From the IMG/VR virus record IMGVR_UViG_3300035698_008467, positions 1 to 34,080 of that record: a DNA stretch of 34,080 nucleotides. One strand, written 5' to 3'. Both the position numbers and the translations under genes were made by a program. Below the pieces are notes generated by a model that worked only from the letters and a program-made list of their open reading frames with translations, searched no databases and was not told the origin of the DNA. Numbering within the stretch: the stretch's first letter is position 1; each line of letters starts with the position of its first letter. Positions 16,254 to 23,913 of this stretch are shown in pieces. The stretch is from a virus.

Positions 16254-16259
16254 AAATAG

Positions 16260-16290
16260 AAAAAAGCCTGAAAGAATACTCTCAGGCTTT
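16260..16290 (-). terminator. Terminator or attenuator just before the primase gene
   Basis: AAAGCCTGA at 16263-16271 pairs perfectly with TCAGGCTTT at 16282-16290 around a 10-base loop, and six T follow on the - strand. It follows the SSB-like gene and directly abuts the primase start. A partial terminator here would give much SSB-like protein and little primase. Confidence 0.8.
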
Positions 16291-16306
16291 AAAGATTAGA
16301 TTAAGC

Positions 16307-17068
16307 TTAAAATAATTCAGGCTGGTCAGACGGAGTAGCATCAGCTGCTTCATCTTCTTTCTTTTTACCGAATAAGTTCTTAGCCTTATTTACATCAGTT
16401 TTAACTTCTGGTGCATCTCCTGAACTAGCAGAAGGATCGTTTTTCTTATTAGCAATTTCCCACTTACTGTAAGAAATCTTACTTGCAGATTTAGGAATCT
16501 CCATAGATTCAATCCATACATCAAAATCAGAGCTTGGTATAACTGCAAAGTTCTTGTCTTTTGATTGTCTCAAGAACTTTTGTCTAAATTTAATTTCTCC
16601 TGTGAATGCGCTGTTTTCTTTTAAGAAAGCAACAAATTTCTCACACATGTTAGTACAAACCTTCTTCATGAATTCTTCATTCGTAAGTCTTGTAATAGCT
16701 CCTGCAAGTTGATCGTCAGGTACTCCAAGTCCTTTAAACATTTCAAGACCTCCAATAGCAGCTTCTACTTTTTCTTTAGTAGCATATAATAATGCATACT
16801 GTGTAAGCTGGTGACGCATTTTTAATAAATCTGAAGCAACTTCCGTAGCACTTTTCACATCTTTATTAAAAGTAGTCAAGTTTGGTGGGTAAAATCTTAA
16901 AGAACTCTTCATAGGACTAAAAGTAGTGTTAGATGCAAAAGCTGCTAACACAGCAGCATCGTCTCCTACTGCTGATTCTATTACTAATTCTAACGTTCCG
17001 TGCTCGTTAATTTTAGTTTCTCCTGATAATTTTAAATCTTCGTGAATTCCTACTGTAATTAATGCCAT
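16307..17068 (-). CDS. Probable single-stranded DNA-binding protein
   Basis: The 253-residue protein has a strand-rich N-terminus (LITVGIHEDLKLSGETKI, SSLRFYPPNLT) and a flexible, charged C-terminal region ending in an acidic tail (EDEAADATPSDQPELF). An acidic tail with a terminal hydrophobic residue is the usual partner-binding end of phage and bacterial SSBs. It lies next to a Sak4-like ATPase, a class that works with SSB. No SSB sequence signature is certain, so the call rests on the tail and context. The downstream terminator suggests it is made in larger amounts than the primase. Confidence 0.5.
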   Translation of the reverse strand: MALITVGIHEDLKLSGETKINEHGTLELVIESAVGDDAAVLAAFASNTTFSPMKSSLRFYPPNLTTFNKDVKSATEVASDLLKMRHQLTQYALLYATKEKVEAAIGGLEMFKGLGVPDDQLAGAITRLTNEEFMKKVCTNMCEKFVAFLKENSAFTGEIKFRQKFLRQSKDKNFAVIPSSDFDVWIESMEIPKSASKISYSKWEIANKKNDPSASSGDAPEVKTDVNKAKNLFGKKKEDEAADATPSDQPELF

Positions 17069-17126
17069 AATTTTAATTTAATTTTACGTAATTATTGATT
17101 TAGTTTAAATTTGTGTTTGAGATGTC

Positions 17127-17831
17127 TTATCTCCAAGCAGTTTCAGGAATATCTATTTCTCCGTCACTATATTTTTCAATTTTGTCCAAGATTGGCTTCA
17201 AATCGTTTTTCATCTCCAAAGGAAATAACCCAGGAGGTGTCTTTGCATCCATAGATCCAGTCTTGTTAGTTTGAATAAGGTAATTTGGACCTTTTTCACT
17301 GTCCTTAACTTTTCCGTGTAATACATAAGTAAAATAACTAGGAACATCAATAGTGTTGTCTAGTAATTTACCTGGTGATTTAAATCCTATAACACCATCT
17401 TCCTTAACTTCTGTATGATGAATTACAATAATGTACAAATCATCTCTCAAGTTCTGAGTGTCGGCAAATAAAGCTTGAAATACATCAGTTCCAAATTGAT
17501 TCCATCTCTGAAACGCAGCATTACCTGAAGTTTGAGATGCAAATGCATTTGAAAAAATTCTAGCAGAAAAGAAATGTGTAAAATCTTCAATAACTAAGTA
17601 TTTGATGTGAGTTGCTCCTTCTGCAATTTGTTTGATGTAATCTTTAAGCTCGATTAAATCATTACAAGTTAATAAATTTTCTTTATCCTCGCTATAATTC
17701 TTAGCTGCCCCAGGAAAAGGTAAAGTTTTAGCATTTGGGCGTATAATAAAAGTCTTTTCTGGTGGTAAATTTCTCAATGCTGAAGACTTACCAGTTCCAC
17801 TTTTTCCCATGTACAATATAGGCTTACTCAT
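17127..17831 (-). CDS. Sak4-like / AAA_24 RecA-type ATPase
   Basis: The 234-residue protein has Walker A GKSGTGKS at residues 9-16, Walker B YLVIEDF at about 78-84, and VIHHTE near 136-141 at the sensor position. It has a C-terminal GKLLDNTIDVPSYFTYVLH segment typical of phage AAA_24 proteins. This compact RecA-core group includes Sak4 single-strand annealing recombinases, which promote homologous recombination with SSB. The length fits. An alternative is a general RecA-like ATPase without annealing activity. Genomic pairing with an SSB-like gene favours Sak4. Confidence 0.72.
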   Translation of the reverse strand: MSKPILYMGKSGTGKSSALRNLPPEKTFIIRPNAKTLPFPGAAKNYSEDKENLLTCNDLIELKDYIKQIAEGATHIKYLVIEDFTHFFSARIFSNAFASQTSGNAAFQRWNQFGTDVFQALFADTQNLRDDLYIIVIHHTEVKEDGVIGFKSPGKLLDNTIDVPSYFTYVLHGKVKDSEKGPNYLIQTNKTGSMDAKTPPGLFPLEMKNDLKPILDKIEKYSDGEIDIPETAWR

Positions 17832-17890
17832 ATAATTGCTTTTTAAATTTAAGATTAATATTAATATAAAGGGTTTTAAAAATACTATAA

Positions 17891-19159
17891 TTAAATAGTA
17901 TTTTGGGCAATTTTGGAATAAATATTATTTAATTCTGGACTATCCAAAAGAGGTAAAATATCAAAATGATTAGATTCCCCAATAAATAACATACCAAATT
18001 TCTTACCATCAATTCCAAAGGAATTTTTAAGAACATGTAAGCTTCTAAATCTACAGAAACCTTCAGGACTCATCATTCCTTGTGTAATACTATAGTCACC
18101 ATACATACCTTTTCCGTCGTATGATTTATATCTATAGGGATCAAATACAGCTAAAACTAAATCTGCATCATGGGAAGTTCTACTAGAACCTTCAAAATCC
18201 TCCAATTGAGGACTCAAATTATTACCATGCTGCCTCTGTCTTTGAGTATCTCCAATAGCTCTGTTAAATTGATTAACAACTAAACAAGCAAATCCGAAAT
18301 TATCTCTAGCTTCAGCTAATAATTCACTTACTTCATCAATAGAAGATTTCTTCTTAGAGAAGTCAGAACCTCCAAACAATCCAATACCATCAATTACAAA
18401 TTGTACAATAGTTCTTGGGTTATTCAGAAAATATTTATGACCAAAAGGCTTTAAAGCAAACTCTTGTCCATTATGTGTATAATGTAATGTCACAACTTTT
18501 CCCCTCTTACTGTTGGTTACTGCTCCATCTTTTTTAAATGTAAGTAGTGGCATAGGGTTATCATCAACAAATAATCCTTCATCATTAGTGTAATAAAATA
18601 CACCCAACTCTCTAGCTCTTTGTTGAATTACTTTTCTAAGCGTATCTATAGAAACCTTACCGTCAAATATCTCTACATGTTCTAACAATTCCTTTAAAAG
18701 CTCTCCGTAACTGTTTACTAAAGTGTAAAGTTCAGGAGTTAAAGGTTTATCAGCCCAACCAAGAATTCTGTCAGCAGATATTTTTATATCATGCTCCATT
18801 TTAATAAACCAAGAAATCCATTTAGCTTTTTTGAACATTTGCTTTCTCTCCAGTGAAAAGTAGTTTACTTCCCAGTGTAATCTTGGAGGCTTCTCTTCTT
18901 CTGGAGTATTGGCATACTTATCATCATACTGTGATTCTAGTCCTTTAATAAAATCAAATGGACCTAACACTGTAAGAAAATCTGCAAATGCTGTCTTTCC
19001 AGAACCCGTTGAACCTCCTAATAAAATGTACCTAGACTGCAGCAAATTAAATACTGCACCTACTCTGGGGCCTAAAGGATTATCTATCTTAACTACATTT
19101 CCCGTTTTTGCAAACTCTATATGAGCTGCCAAATCAGGTGCTACATTTTTTAACTCCAT
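17891..19159 (-). CDS. DnaB-type replicative helicase
   Basis: The 422-residue protein has a RecA-fold helicase core: Walker A GGSTGSGKTAF around residues 48-58, YFSLERKQ (the helicase motif 1a FSLE), Walker B QFVIDGIG, VVNQFNR as motif 3, and EDFEGSSRTSHDADLVLAV as motif 4. It lacks the N-terminal primase-binding domain of cellular DnaB, as seen in crAss-like phage helicases. A long insertion (about 110-250) separates motifs 1a and 2. It unwinds DNA at the fork with the TOPRIM primase. It overlaps the upstream 174-residue gene by 10 bases. Confidence 0.85.
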   Translation of the reverse strand: MELKNVAPDLAAHIEFAKTGNVVKIDNPLGPRVGAVFNLLQSRYILLGGSTGSGKTAFADFLTVLGPFDFIKGLESQYDDKYANTPEEEKPPRLHWEVNYFSLERKQMFKKAKWISWFIKMEHDIKISADRILGWADKPLTPELYTLVNSYGELLKELLEHVEIFDGKVSIDTLRKVIQQRARELGVFYYTNDEGLFVDDNPMPLLTFKKDGAVTNSKRGKVVTLHYTHNGQEFALKPFGHKYFLNNPRTIVQFVIDGIGLFGGSDFSKKKSSIDEVSELLAEARDNFGFACLVVNQFNRAIGDTQRQRQHGNNLSPQLEDFEGSSRTSHDADLVLAVFDPYRYKSYDGKGMYGDYSITQGMMSPEGFCRFRSLHVLKNSFGIDGKKFGMLFIGESNHFDILPLLDSPELNNIYSKIAQNTI

Positions 19160-19674
19160 TTCTGATTATCTTTATTGTTATTATCTAATAAAGCACCAGT
19201 TTGAAGATACTCCACATACATCATCGGGAAATCGTTAGATATGAAATTCTTGAAAGATTTAGGCATATCAATTGAATCATAATAATTTTTAATCACTTCC
19301 ACTACAGACTTAGGATCATATTCTTCTGGGTTTTCTACGATATGATTCACAAATTTTATAGAATCGCTATCAAAACTTCTTAATCTATACTTACTTGTCT
19401 TAGACTCAGAATATGTAGGTATTTCGCAAAAATTCATAAAAGCTGATGCTCTTAATCTACCCTTTTGTTCAACAACTTCTTTAGGATAATAAGCTCTTTT
19501 ATCTGTAATTTCCTCTTTTTCTAAAATCTTTTTATTTGCACTAACAGGTATCACAACTCTCTTTGGTTCTTGTTTTAAGAGAGTTTTATATTTTTCTGTT
19601 ATATGATATTCGTTACCTACCTGAATAACTACACCAACAGATTGTAATTCAATTATTGTTTCATCTAATGTCAT
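19150..19674 (-). CDS. Hypothetical protein beside DnaB-like helicase, 174 aa
   Basis: The first 40 residues (MTLDETIIELQSVGVVIQVG, then NEYHITEKYKTLL) look like a short winged-helix or helix-strand unit. The rest is helical with a conserved-looking ENPEEYDPKSVVEVIKNYYD segment. No ATPase motif is present, so it is not a DnaC-type loader. The 10-base overlap with the helicase gene hints at a helicase partner, which is inference. Family not recognised. Confidence 0.65.
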   Translation of the reverse strand: MTLDETIIELQSVGVVIQVGNEYHITEKYKTLLKQEPKRVVIPVSANKKILEKEEITDKRAYYPKEVVEQKGRLRASAFMNFCEIPTYSESKTSKYRLRSFDSDSIKFVNHIVENPEEYDPKSVVEVIKNYYDSIDMPKSFKNFISNDFPMMYVEYLQTGALLDNNNKDNQKWS

Positions 19675-19682
19675 TTTTTAAA

Positions 19683-20963
19683 TTAGTTTTTAATGGTTCT
19701 ATAATCCCAAACTTTGCTAATTTTAACATTTGTACTTCTTAGCATAGATCGGGCCCAATTACATTGCTGCGTTTCTTTGGACTCAAACGTCCCATCTTTC
19801 TTAGGTTTTATGTAATGAGGTAATAGCACATAAACTTGGGCTATTTCATCAGGATACAATCTCATAAGTCTTCCAAATCTCTGTGTAGCCTTGGTATCAG
19901 AACCAAAGAACGTTTCAAGGATTCCGATATTTAACCTATTTATGTTAGAACCTCTGTTCACTTTATCACAAACTCCTAACACATTAATTTCTCCTGAATT
20001 AAACTTATTCATCCTAGGCAACAGTTCTTTCTTAGGAGTCTTACCATTATAGGTTCTATCACTGCCACAAATTTTAGCAGATTGTTCAGTCCTCTTAGAA
20101 AATACTATTGTTTTGTTAGTAGGAACTTTAGAAATATAGTTCAATAACTTTCTAGCCATATCAGCTGAAGCAATAGAATTAAGTAGTAAGTTAGATCTTT
20201 CCGAAGAATATCTCTTAATACCATAATCATGCCTTTTACTGTTCTTTAAGTACTCATCTCTATCTATTGAACCTGTCCTATAATCATTTTCAATGGCAGC
20301 TTTTTTACCTACTTCAATTTGAAATTGAGTTTGTGCGTAATTGTATGCCTTATTCTCTGATTGTGTGAAGGACTTCTTAACTCCGCCTTTTGTGTAATCT
20401 ACTCTAATATCTGATGGGTCTCTTGACAAATCATATTTTACAAAGATAAATTCTATCTTATTTAAAACATTATCGTTTTGAGCCTGTTCAGCTGAGTAGT
20501 TAACCATAATAGGCAAATGAGTCTGAAACCATGGTCTCTTAGATTCTGTAATAAATCCAGTTAAGGCTACCATTTTACAGTCAGCATATTCATAAAAGAA
20601 CTTACTAAATTCAGGTACATCTGCAGCAAAATCTACTTCATCTGCAAATATAAAAGCATCTGATAAGTCATTATGTTCTTTAGTCCATTTGTAAGCAGTT
20701 TGATACGTGTAAAGTTCTACCCTATGATTAAAATATTCCTCCATGTTAAACTTAATAAACTCATCTTTCCATGAAAAGTCTCTTAAATCTGTAGAGTTCA
20801 CTAAAATCACAACTCTTTTAGGAATTTTAGCTTTAATAATATCAATGGCAACTTTACTTTTTCCAAACCCTGTACTAAGAACTAAAGTGGTCTTTAAAGG
20901 ATCAGTAGCTAAGTACTTATTAACTACTAATTGTTGATTTTTATTTCTAAGTTCATTACTCAT
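19683..20963 (-). CDS. SF2 DNA/RNA helicase
   Basis: The 426-residue protein has SF2 helicase motifs: motif I STGFGKSKVA at 30-39 (GFGKS instead of GxGKT), motif II ADEVD at about 107-111, motif III ALTGF, motif V GVCDKVNRGSN, and motif VI QRFGRLMR near 375. It lacks the N-terminal Q motif of DEAD-box proteins and resembles UvsW/SNF2-type phage helicases. These remodel branched DNA and stalled forks. It is in the same unit as the replicative helicase and recombination ATPase. Confidence 0.85.
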   Translation of the reverse strand: MSNELRNKNQQLVVNKYLATDPLKTTLVLSTGFGKSKVAIDIIKAKIPKRVVILVNSTDLRDFSWKDEFIKFNMEEYFNHRVELYTYQTAYKWTKEHNDLSDAFIFADEVDFAADVPEFSKFFYEYADCKMVALTGFITESKRPWFQTHLPIMVNYSAEQAQNDNVLNKIEFIFVKYDLSRDPSDIRVDYTKGGVKKSFTQSENKAYNYAQTQFQIEVGKKAAIENDYRTGSIDRDEYLKNSKRHDYGIKRYSSERSNLLLNSIASADMARKLLNYISKVPTNKTIVFSKRTEQSAKICGSDRTYNGKTPKKELLPRMNKFNSGEINVLGVCDKVNRGSNINRLNIGILETFFGSDTKATQRFGRLMRLYPDEIAQVYVLLPHYIKPKKDGTFESKETQQCNWARSMLRSTNVKISKVWDYRTIKN

Positions 20964-20965
20964 AA

Positions 20966-21187
20966 CTAGAACGATAGAATCACAACAACACCTTTACCAC
21001 TACGTTTAACGTTAATATCTTTATACATACCATCTACATACGATAAGTAATTAATATGAGAAACTGTCAAAACAGCAACGTTAAATAATAAGGCATCTCC
21101 TGAAGTTCTTACTGTAACTTCTGGTATTAAAGTTTGTAATCTTGATTTACATTTTTCCTGCAGTGTCTCGCTGCTCTTTTCTCCCAT
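20966..21187 (-). CDS. Small hypothetical protein, 73 aa
   Basis: A helical, charged N-terminus (MGEKSSETLQEKCKSRL) is followed by a strand-rich half (LLFNVAVLTVSHINYLSYVDG) and KRSGKGVVVILSF. It is not recognised. It starts immediately after the large structured region 21188-21846, so that region forms its leader. It ends 2 bases before the SF2 helicase gene. Confidence 0.6.
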   Translation of the reverse strand: MGEKSSETLQEKCKSRLQTLIPEVTVRTSGDALLFNVAVLTVSHINYLSYVDGMYKDINVKRSGKGVVVILSF

Positions 21188-21846
21188 AATAGTGTTTTAA
21201 AATTATTAATATAATTTGAGCACTATGCTCGTTATTAGCACCTCCAGCTCTACCTGATGAGGTCATGTAGGTATTTCCTCAACTTCATTTATAATCTCTG
21301 AATAGGATATGGTTACCTACTAAATTATAAAGATTGGTCAACTTGGTATTTCAACCATTAACTACTTTGCTGAGAACTCATTTGTAGTATAAGTACGTCT
21401 TGCTTATTGGGTAGCTATCTCCCTCATCAAAGCCTCTAACTTATTTGAACTAACGTAAGAACTTTCTCAAGGCTCTACTACATCTAGGATTTCTCCATTG
21501 GAATAATAACTAACAGTTATTACACTTATACTTCCAAATACCATGTACTGTTATAAAACGTAGGCTTGCTAGATGTCGTATATGTACTATGTCAATTCAT
21601 AGTTAGTATGTTCTTTATCCTCCTCAATGTTTTGGAGTGCTGTTGTTCCTTACGCCTGAGTAATACAGACACTAAACCGTTAAGGATTAATCCCTTTTAT
21701 TTAGATAAGGCAGCAATAATACTCTTTCGTTATCTCTGACAAGCCACACATGCAGCAGTGGTACTCCACATCCTTCCGCATTTGGCATGGTCTGTCACAC
21801 GCATCCAAAGTATAAGGGATTCTAAAGTCATCTGTCTCCAGAGTAA
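21188..21846 (-). ncRNA. Candidate large structured non-coding RNA, about 660 nt
   Basis: There is no convincing gene here; all frames are short or lack a start. The stretch is full of perfect inverted repeats: TTGGAA/TTCCAA (21497-21502, 21531-21536) enclosing TAATAACT/AGTTATTA with a 3-base loop; ACTATG/CATAGT (21585-21590, 21597-21602); TCCTTACG with CGTTAAGGA (21646-21653, 21677-21685); GTAGGTA/TACCTAC (21266-21272, 21313-21319); AGCCT/AGGCT (21430-21434, 21469-21473); GTGG/CCAC (21757-21768); TGACA/TGTCA plus GCC/GGC (21736-21744, 21783-21796); GAGCA/TGCTC (21217-21229). It is flanked by - strand operon genes, so the RNA is probably transcribed leftwards. Size recalls ornate phage RNAs such as GOLLD or ROOL, but I cannot match either. 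Confidence 0.55.
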
Positions 21847-22152
21847 TTATTTGATTGGATTTGTATTAACATCTAATTTATATTCATACAATCCTGTTTT
21901 TCTCTCACCTCTGCTCTTCTTAGAAACAATATGAGAACCAAATTTATGCTTTCTCAAGTGCCTAAGTTGTGCAGATATACTAGCATGTGGATGATTTGTA
22001 GCTGAATTAATTTCATCTAAAGTTCTCCACTTTCCATCTTTCATTAACTGAAAAATATCTTTAGCTTGACCATATAATCTTACATGATCTTCCTTACGTT
22101 CATAAGTAGCCCCATCAAAATCATTTTTAAAGTTCTCCTCTTGATTGTTCAT
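21847..22152 (-). CDS. Winged helix-turn-helix DNA-binding protein
   Basis: The 101-residue protein has a typical winged-helix core: DIFQLMKDGKWRTLDEIN, then a recognition helix HASISAQLRHLRKHKFG, then a wing SKKSRGERKTGLYEYKL. Proteins like this are common in phage early regions and may act as transcription regulators or replication accessory factors. It overlaps the next gene upstream by one base. It ends exactly where the large structured region begins. Confidence 0.7.
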   Translation of the reverse strand: MNNQEENFKNDFDGATYERKEDHVRLYGQAKDIFQLMKDGKWRTLDEINSATNHPHASISAQLRHLRKHKFGSHIVSKKSRGERKTGLYEYKLDVNTNPIK

Positions 22153-22676
22153 TACCAGCTAAATTTTTCAGCATCTAAGTAAACTTGAGTGTGAATCCTT
22201 CTTGCATTAGTTATACTATTAGGGTGTATAAAACTCTTTGGTATAACTCTAATGAAGCATCTCCAAGTGAACTTATCTGATTTAGTTCCTCTGTGTAAGT
22301 CTAGCTGAGTAAATGAGTGCCATTCTAATGGAGTTATGAATTTACTATTTCCATGAGAATCTTTGAACTCTGTAAATGGAGTTCCACTTACCCACTCATA
22401 CATTTTTAAAGGAGAAGCTTTAGCTGGAACTCTTTTCCCTTCCTCATTCCTTGGCATGAAATCAAAATGCCAGTTAGGTATGCAAGGATACTGATTAGGC
22501 ATCAACATGTGTACTTTAACATCTACAGCATACTCCTCTGCAGGTAATTCCAATAAACCAGAGTCTAACAACTCCAATAATACTGGTGTACACTCTGGCA
22601 TTAAATCCATAGCTTTTTCAAATGAGCAAAGCATTACTCCATTTGGAGATTTACTCCAATCTATTTTATTTTTCAT
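22152..22676 (-). CDS. Conserved hypothetical phage protein, 174 aa
   Basis: The sequence has a strand-rich middle, VKVHMLMPNQYPCIPNWHFDFMPR, followed by EWHSFTQLDLHRG and a C-terminal RRIHTQVYLDAE. The HxD-like pair (His-Phe-Asp) and later His and Arg recall double-stranded beta-helix oxygenase folds, but spacing is unlike a standard 2OG enzyme. I treat the function as unknown. It shares one base with each neighbour, so all three genes are translationally linked. Confidence 0.65.
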   Translation of the reverse strand: MKNKIDWSKSPNGVMLCSFEKAMDLMPECTPVLLELLDSGLLELPAEEYAVDVKVHMLMPNQYPCIPNWHFDFMPRNEEGKRVPAKASPLKMYEWVSGTPFTEFKDSHGNSKFITPLEWHSFTQLDLHRGTKSDKFTWRCFIRVIPKSFIHPNSITNARRIHTQVYLDAEKFSW

Positions 22677-23251
22677 TAATATTCCATTAATATATTCAAT
22701 TTATCTAACTCTTTAGAAGTCATAACATGCTTAAAATCAAATGGATTAAAAGGTGTAATTGCACCTTTTTTATAGTCCCATCTAGGTCCCCAAGCTTTAT
22801 TAATTTCCACAAGAGTTTCTGCTTTGATAAAATGCCCATAATGTCTAGACATTTCAGCTCCCTCCATTAACCTATAATGTTCTTTCCATGAAGTTATATG
22901 ACCAACTTCATAAGAATAAACATCACCCTGAGAATGGCAGTAATCGTGATAGATCCAATAAGGATCAACACCATTGTAGTCTAACTTATAATTTCTTCTC
23001 TTATCATGCAACCAGTGCATCAAAATAATTTGAGTATCTGGGTTCACACAATTATGAGTTGAATCTTTTTCGATAAATTCCATATCCCAAGAACTGTAAT
23101 GAGGTAAAATTCCCTCAAATCCACACTCCTTAATAAACCTTTTAAGCATATTATAAGGAATACCTAAATTAGCATCTCCCAAATGTACATCTTCAAACTG
23201 AGGATTATACCTACCAAAATTATAAGTTATGTTTTCTACTCTAATTTTCAT
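22676..23251 (-). CDS. Conserved hypothetical protein with HDxCHS motif, 191 aa
   Basis: The protein contains MHWLHDKRRN and YWIYHDYCHSQGDVYSYEVGH, a dense set of His, Asp and Glu residues that looks like a metal-binding site, followed by EHYRLMEGAEMSRHYGHF. I recall similar HDxxHS arrangements in uncharacterised phage proteins but cannot name a family. It shares one base with the downstream gene and lies 2 bases from the upstream one. A metal-dependent enzyme or binding protein is a reasonable guess. Confidence 0.65.
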   Translation of the reverse strand: MKIRVENITYNFGRYNPQFEDVHLGDANLGIPYNMLKRFIKECGFEGILPHYSSWDMEFIEKDSTHNCVNPDTQIILMHWLHDKRRNYKLDYNGVDPYWIYHDYCHSQGDVYSYEVGHITSWKEHYRLMEGAEMSRHYGHFIKAETLVEINKAWGPRWDYKKGAITPFNPFDFKHVMTSKELDKLNILMEY

Positions 23252-23253
23252 AA

Positions 23254-23742
23254 CTATTTCTTTTCTAATAAAAGCTTAATGATGTCTTTCTGCTCAATGG
23301 TCATTTTTTCAAATGTATCGAGGGCTGTAATCATTCTCTCCAATCTTTCCACATTAATGTACCCAACTCTATCCATGACATGAGTAATACTAGTGTGCAA
23401 CTTGTCAAGTTTTTGCTCTAAAGGTTTTACTACAGAATCAAATTTGTCAAATGTTTTATTAGCTACAGAATAGATATTTTCTACTCTTTCTACATAAATA
23501 CTGTGAGCTATTTCAAAATTCTCTTTAATTCCAAGTAATTTGGTGCTATATTTCAATGTAGCGTCATCTATACCTTGCATTTCACTGGCTAACCAGTCTT
23601 TTTCACTAGTTAAATAGTTCTTAATTATCGACTCTTTAGCAGTTTGATTATCTTTCATCTGCTCTAACTCTATTGCTAATTTCTTAGTAACATATAAAGA
23701 AACATATTCAGATCTATCCTCTTTTTTACTATCTAGTGGCAT
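23254..23742 (-). CDS. Helical coiled-coil protein, 162 aa
   Basis: Almost the whole sequence is predicted helical and rich in Lys, Glu and Leu. Heptad-like stretches include VVKPLEQKLDKLHTSITHVM and the C-terminal FEKMTIEQKDIIKLLLEKK. The N-terminus is short and charged (MPLDSKKEDRSEYV). There is no membrane segment. A structural or adaptor role is possible; the family is unknown. Confidence 0.65.
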   Translation of the reverse strand: MPLDSKKEDRSEYVSLYVTKKLAIELEQMKDNQTAKESIIKNYLTSEKDWLASEMQGIDDATLKYSTKLLGIKENFEIAHSIYVERVENIYSVANKTFDKFDSVVKPLEQKLDKLHTSITHVMDRVGYINVERLERMITALDTFEKMTIEQKDIIKLLLEKK

Positions 23743-23760
23743 AATTTCTTAATTTAAATA

Positions 23761-23913
23761 TTAATTTTTAATTTTACGTCCTTTATACAATCGTATAAAG
23801 TAAATAACTGCAGTCATTAACCAATCCCATGATCTATCGTATTTCATCTCAGCATGAACCCAGCCTTCTGGGTTCACTCTAAACTGATTACCTTCTAATG
23901 TGCTTCTAACCAT
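23761..23913 (-). CDS. Small basic protein overlapping polymerase end, 50 aa
   Basis: An ATG at 23913 lies within the last codons of the polymerase gene (overlap 19 bases) and opens 50 codons to a TAA at 23761. The product (MVRSTLEGNQFRVNPEGWVH, then a tryptophan-containing helix, ending RLYKGRKIKN) is protein-like and fills the gap to the next gene. The overlapping start suggests coupling with polymerase. Function unknown. Confidence 0.6.
   Translation of the reverse strand: MVRSTLEGNQFRVNPEGWVHAEMKYDRSWDWLMTAVIYFIRLYKGRKIKN

Noticed and set aside
21700-21850. Cysteine-rich open frame (DACDRPC, HCCMCG) at the 5' end of the 660-nt region
   Set aside because: No ATG or plausible start and an upstream in-phase stop; the cysteines fall in GC-rich stems. 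Worth a BLAST, but not called as a gene.
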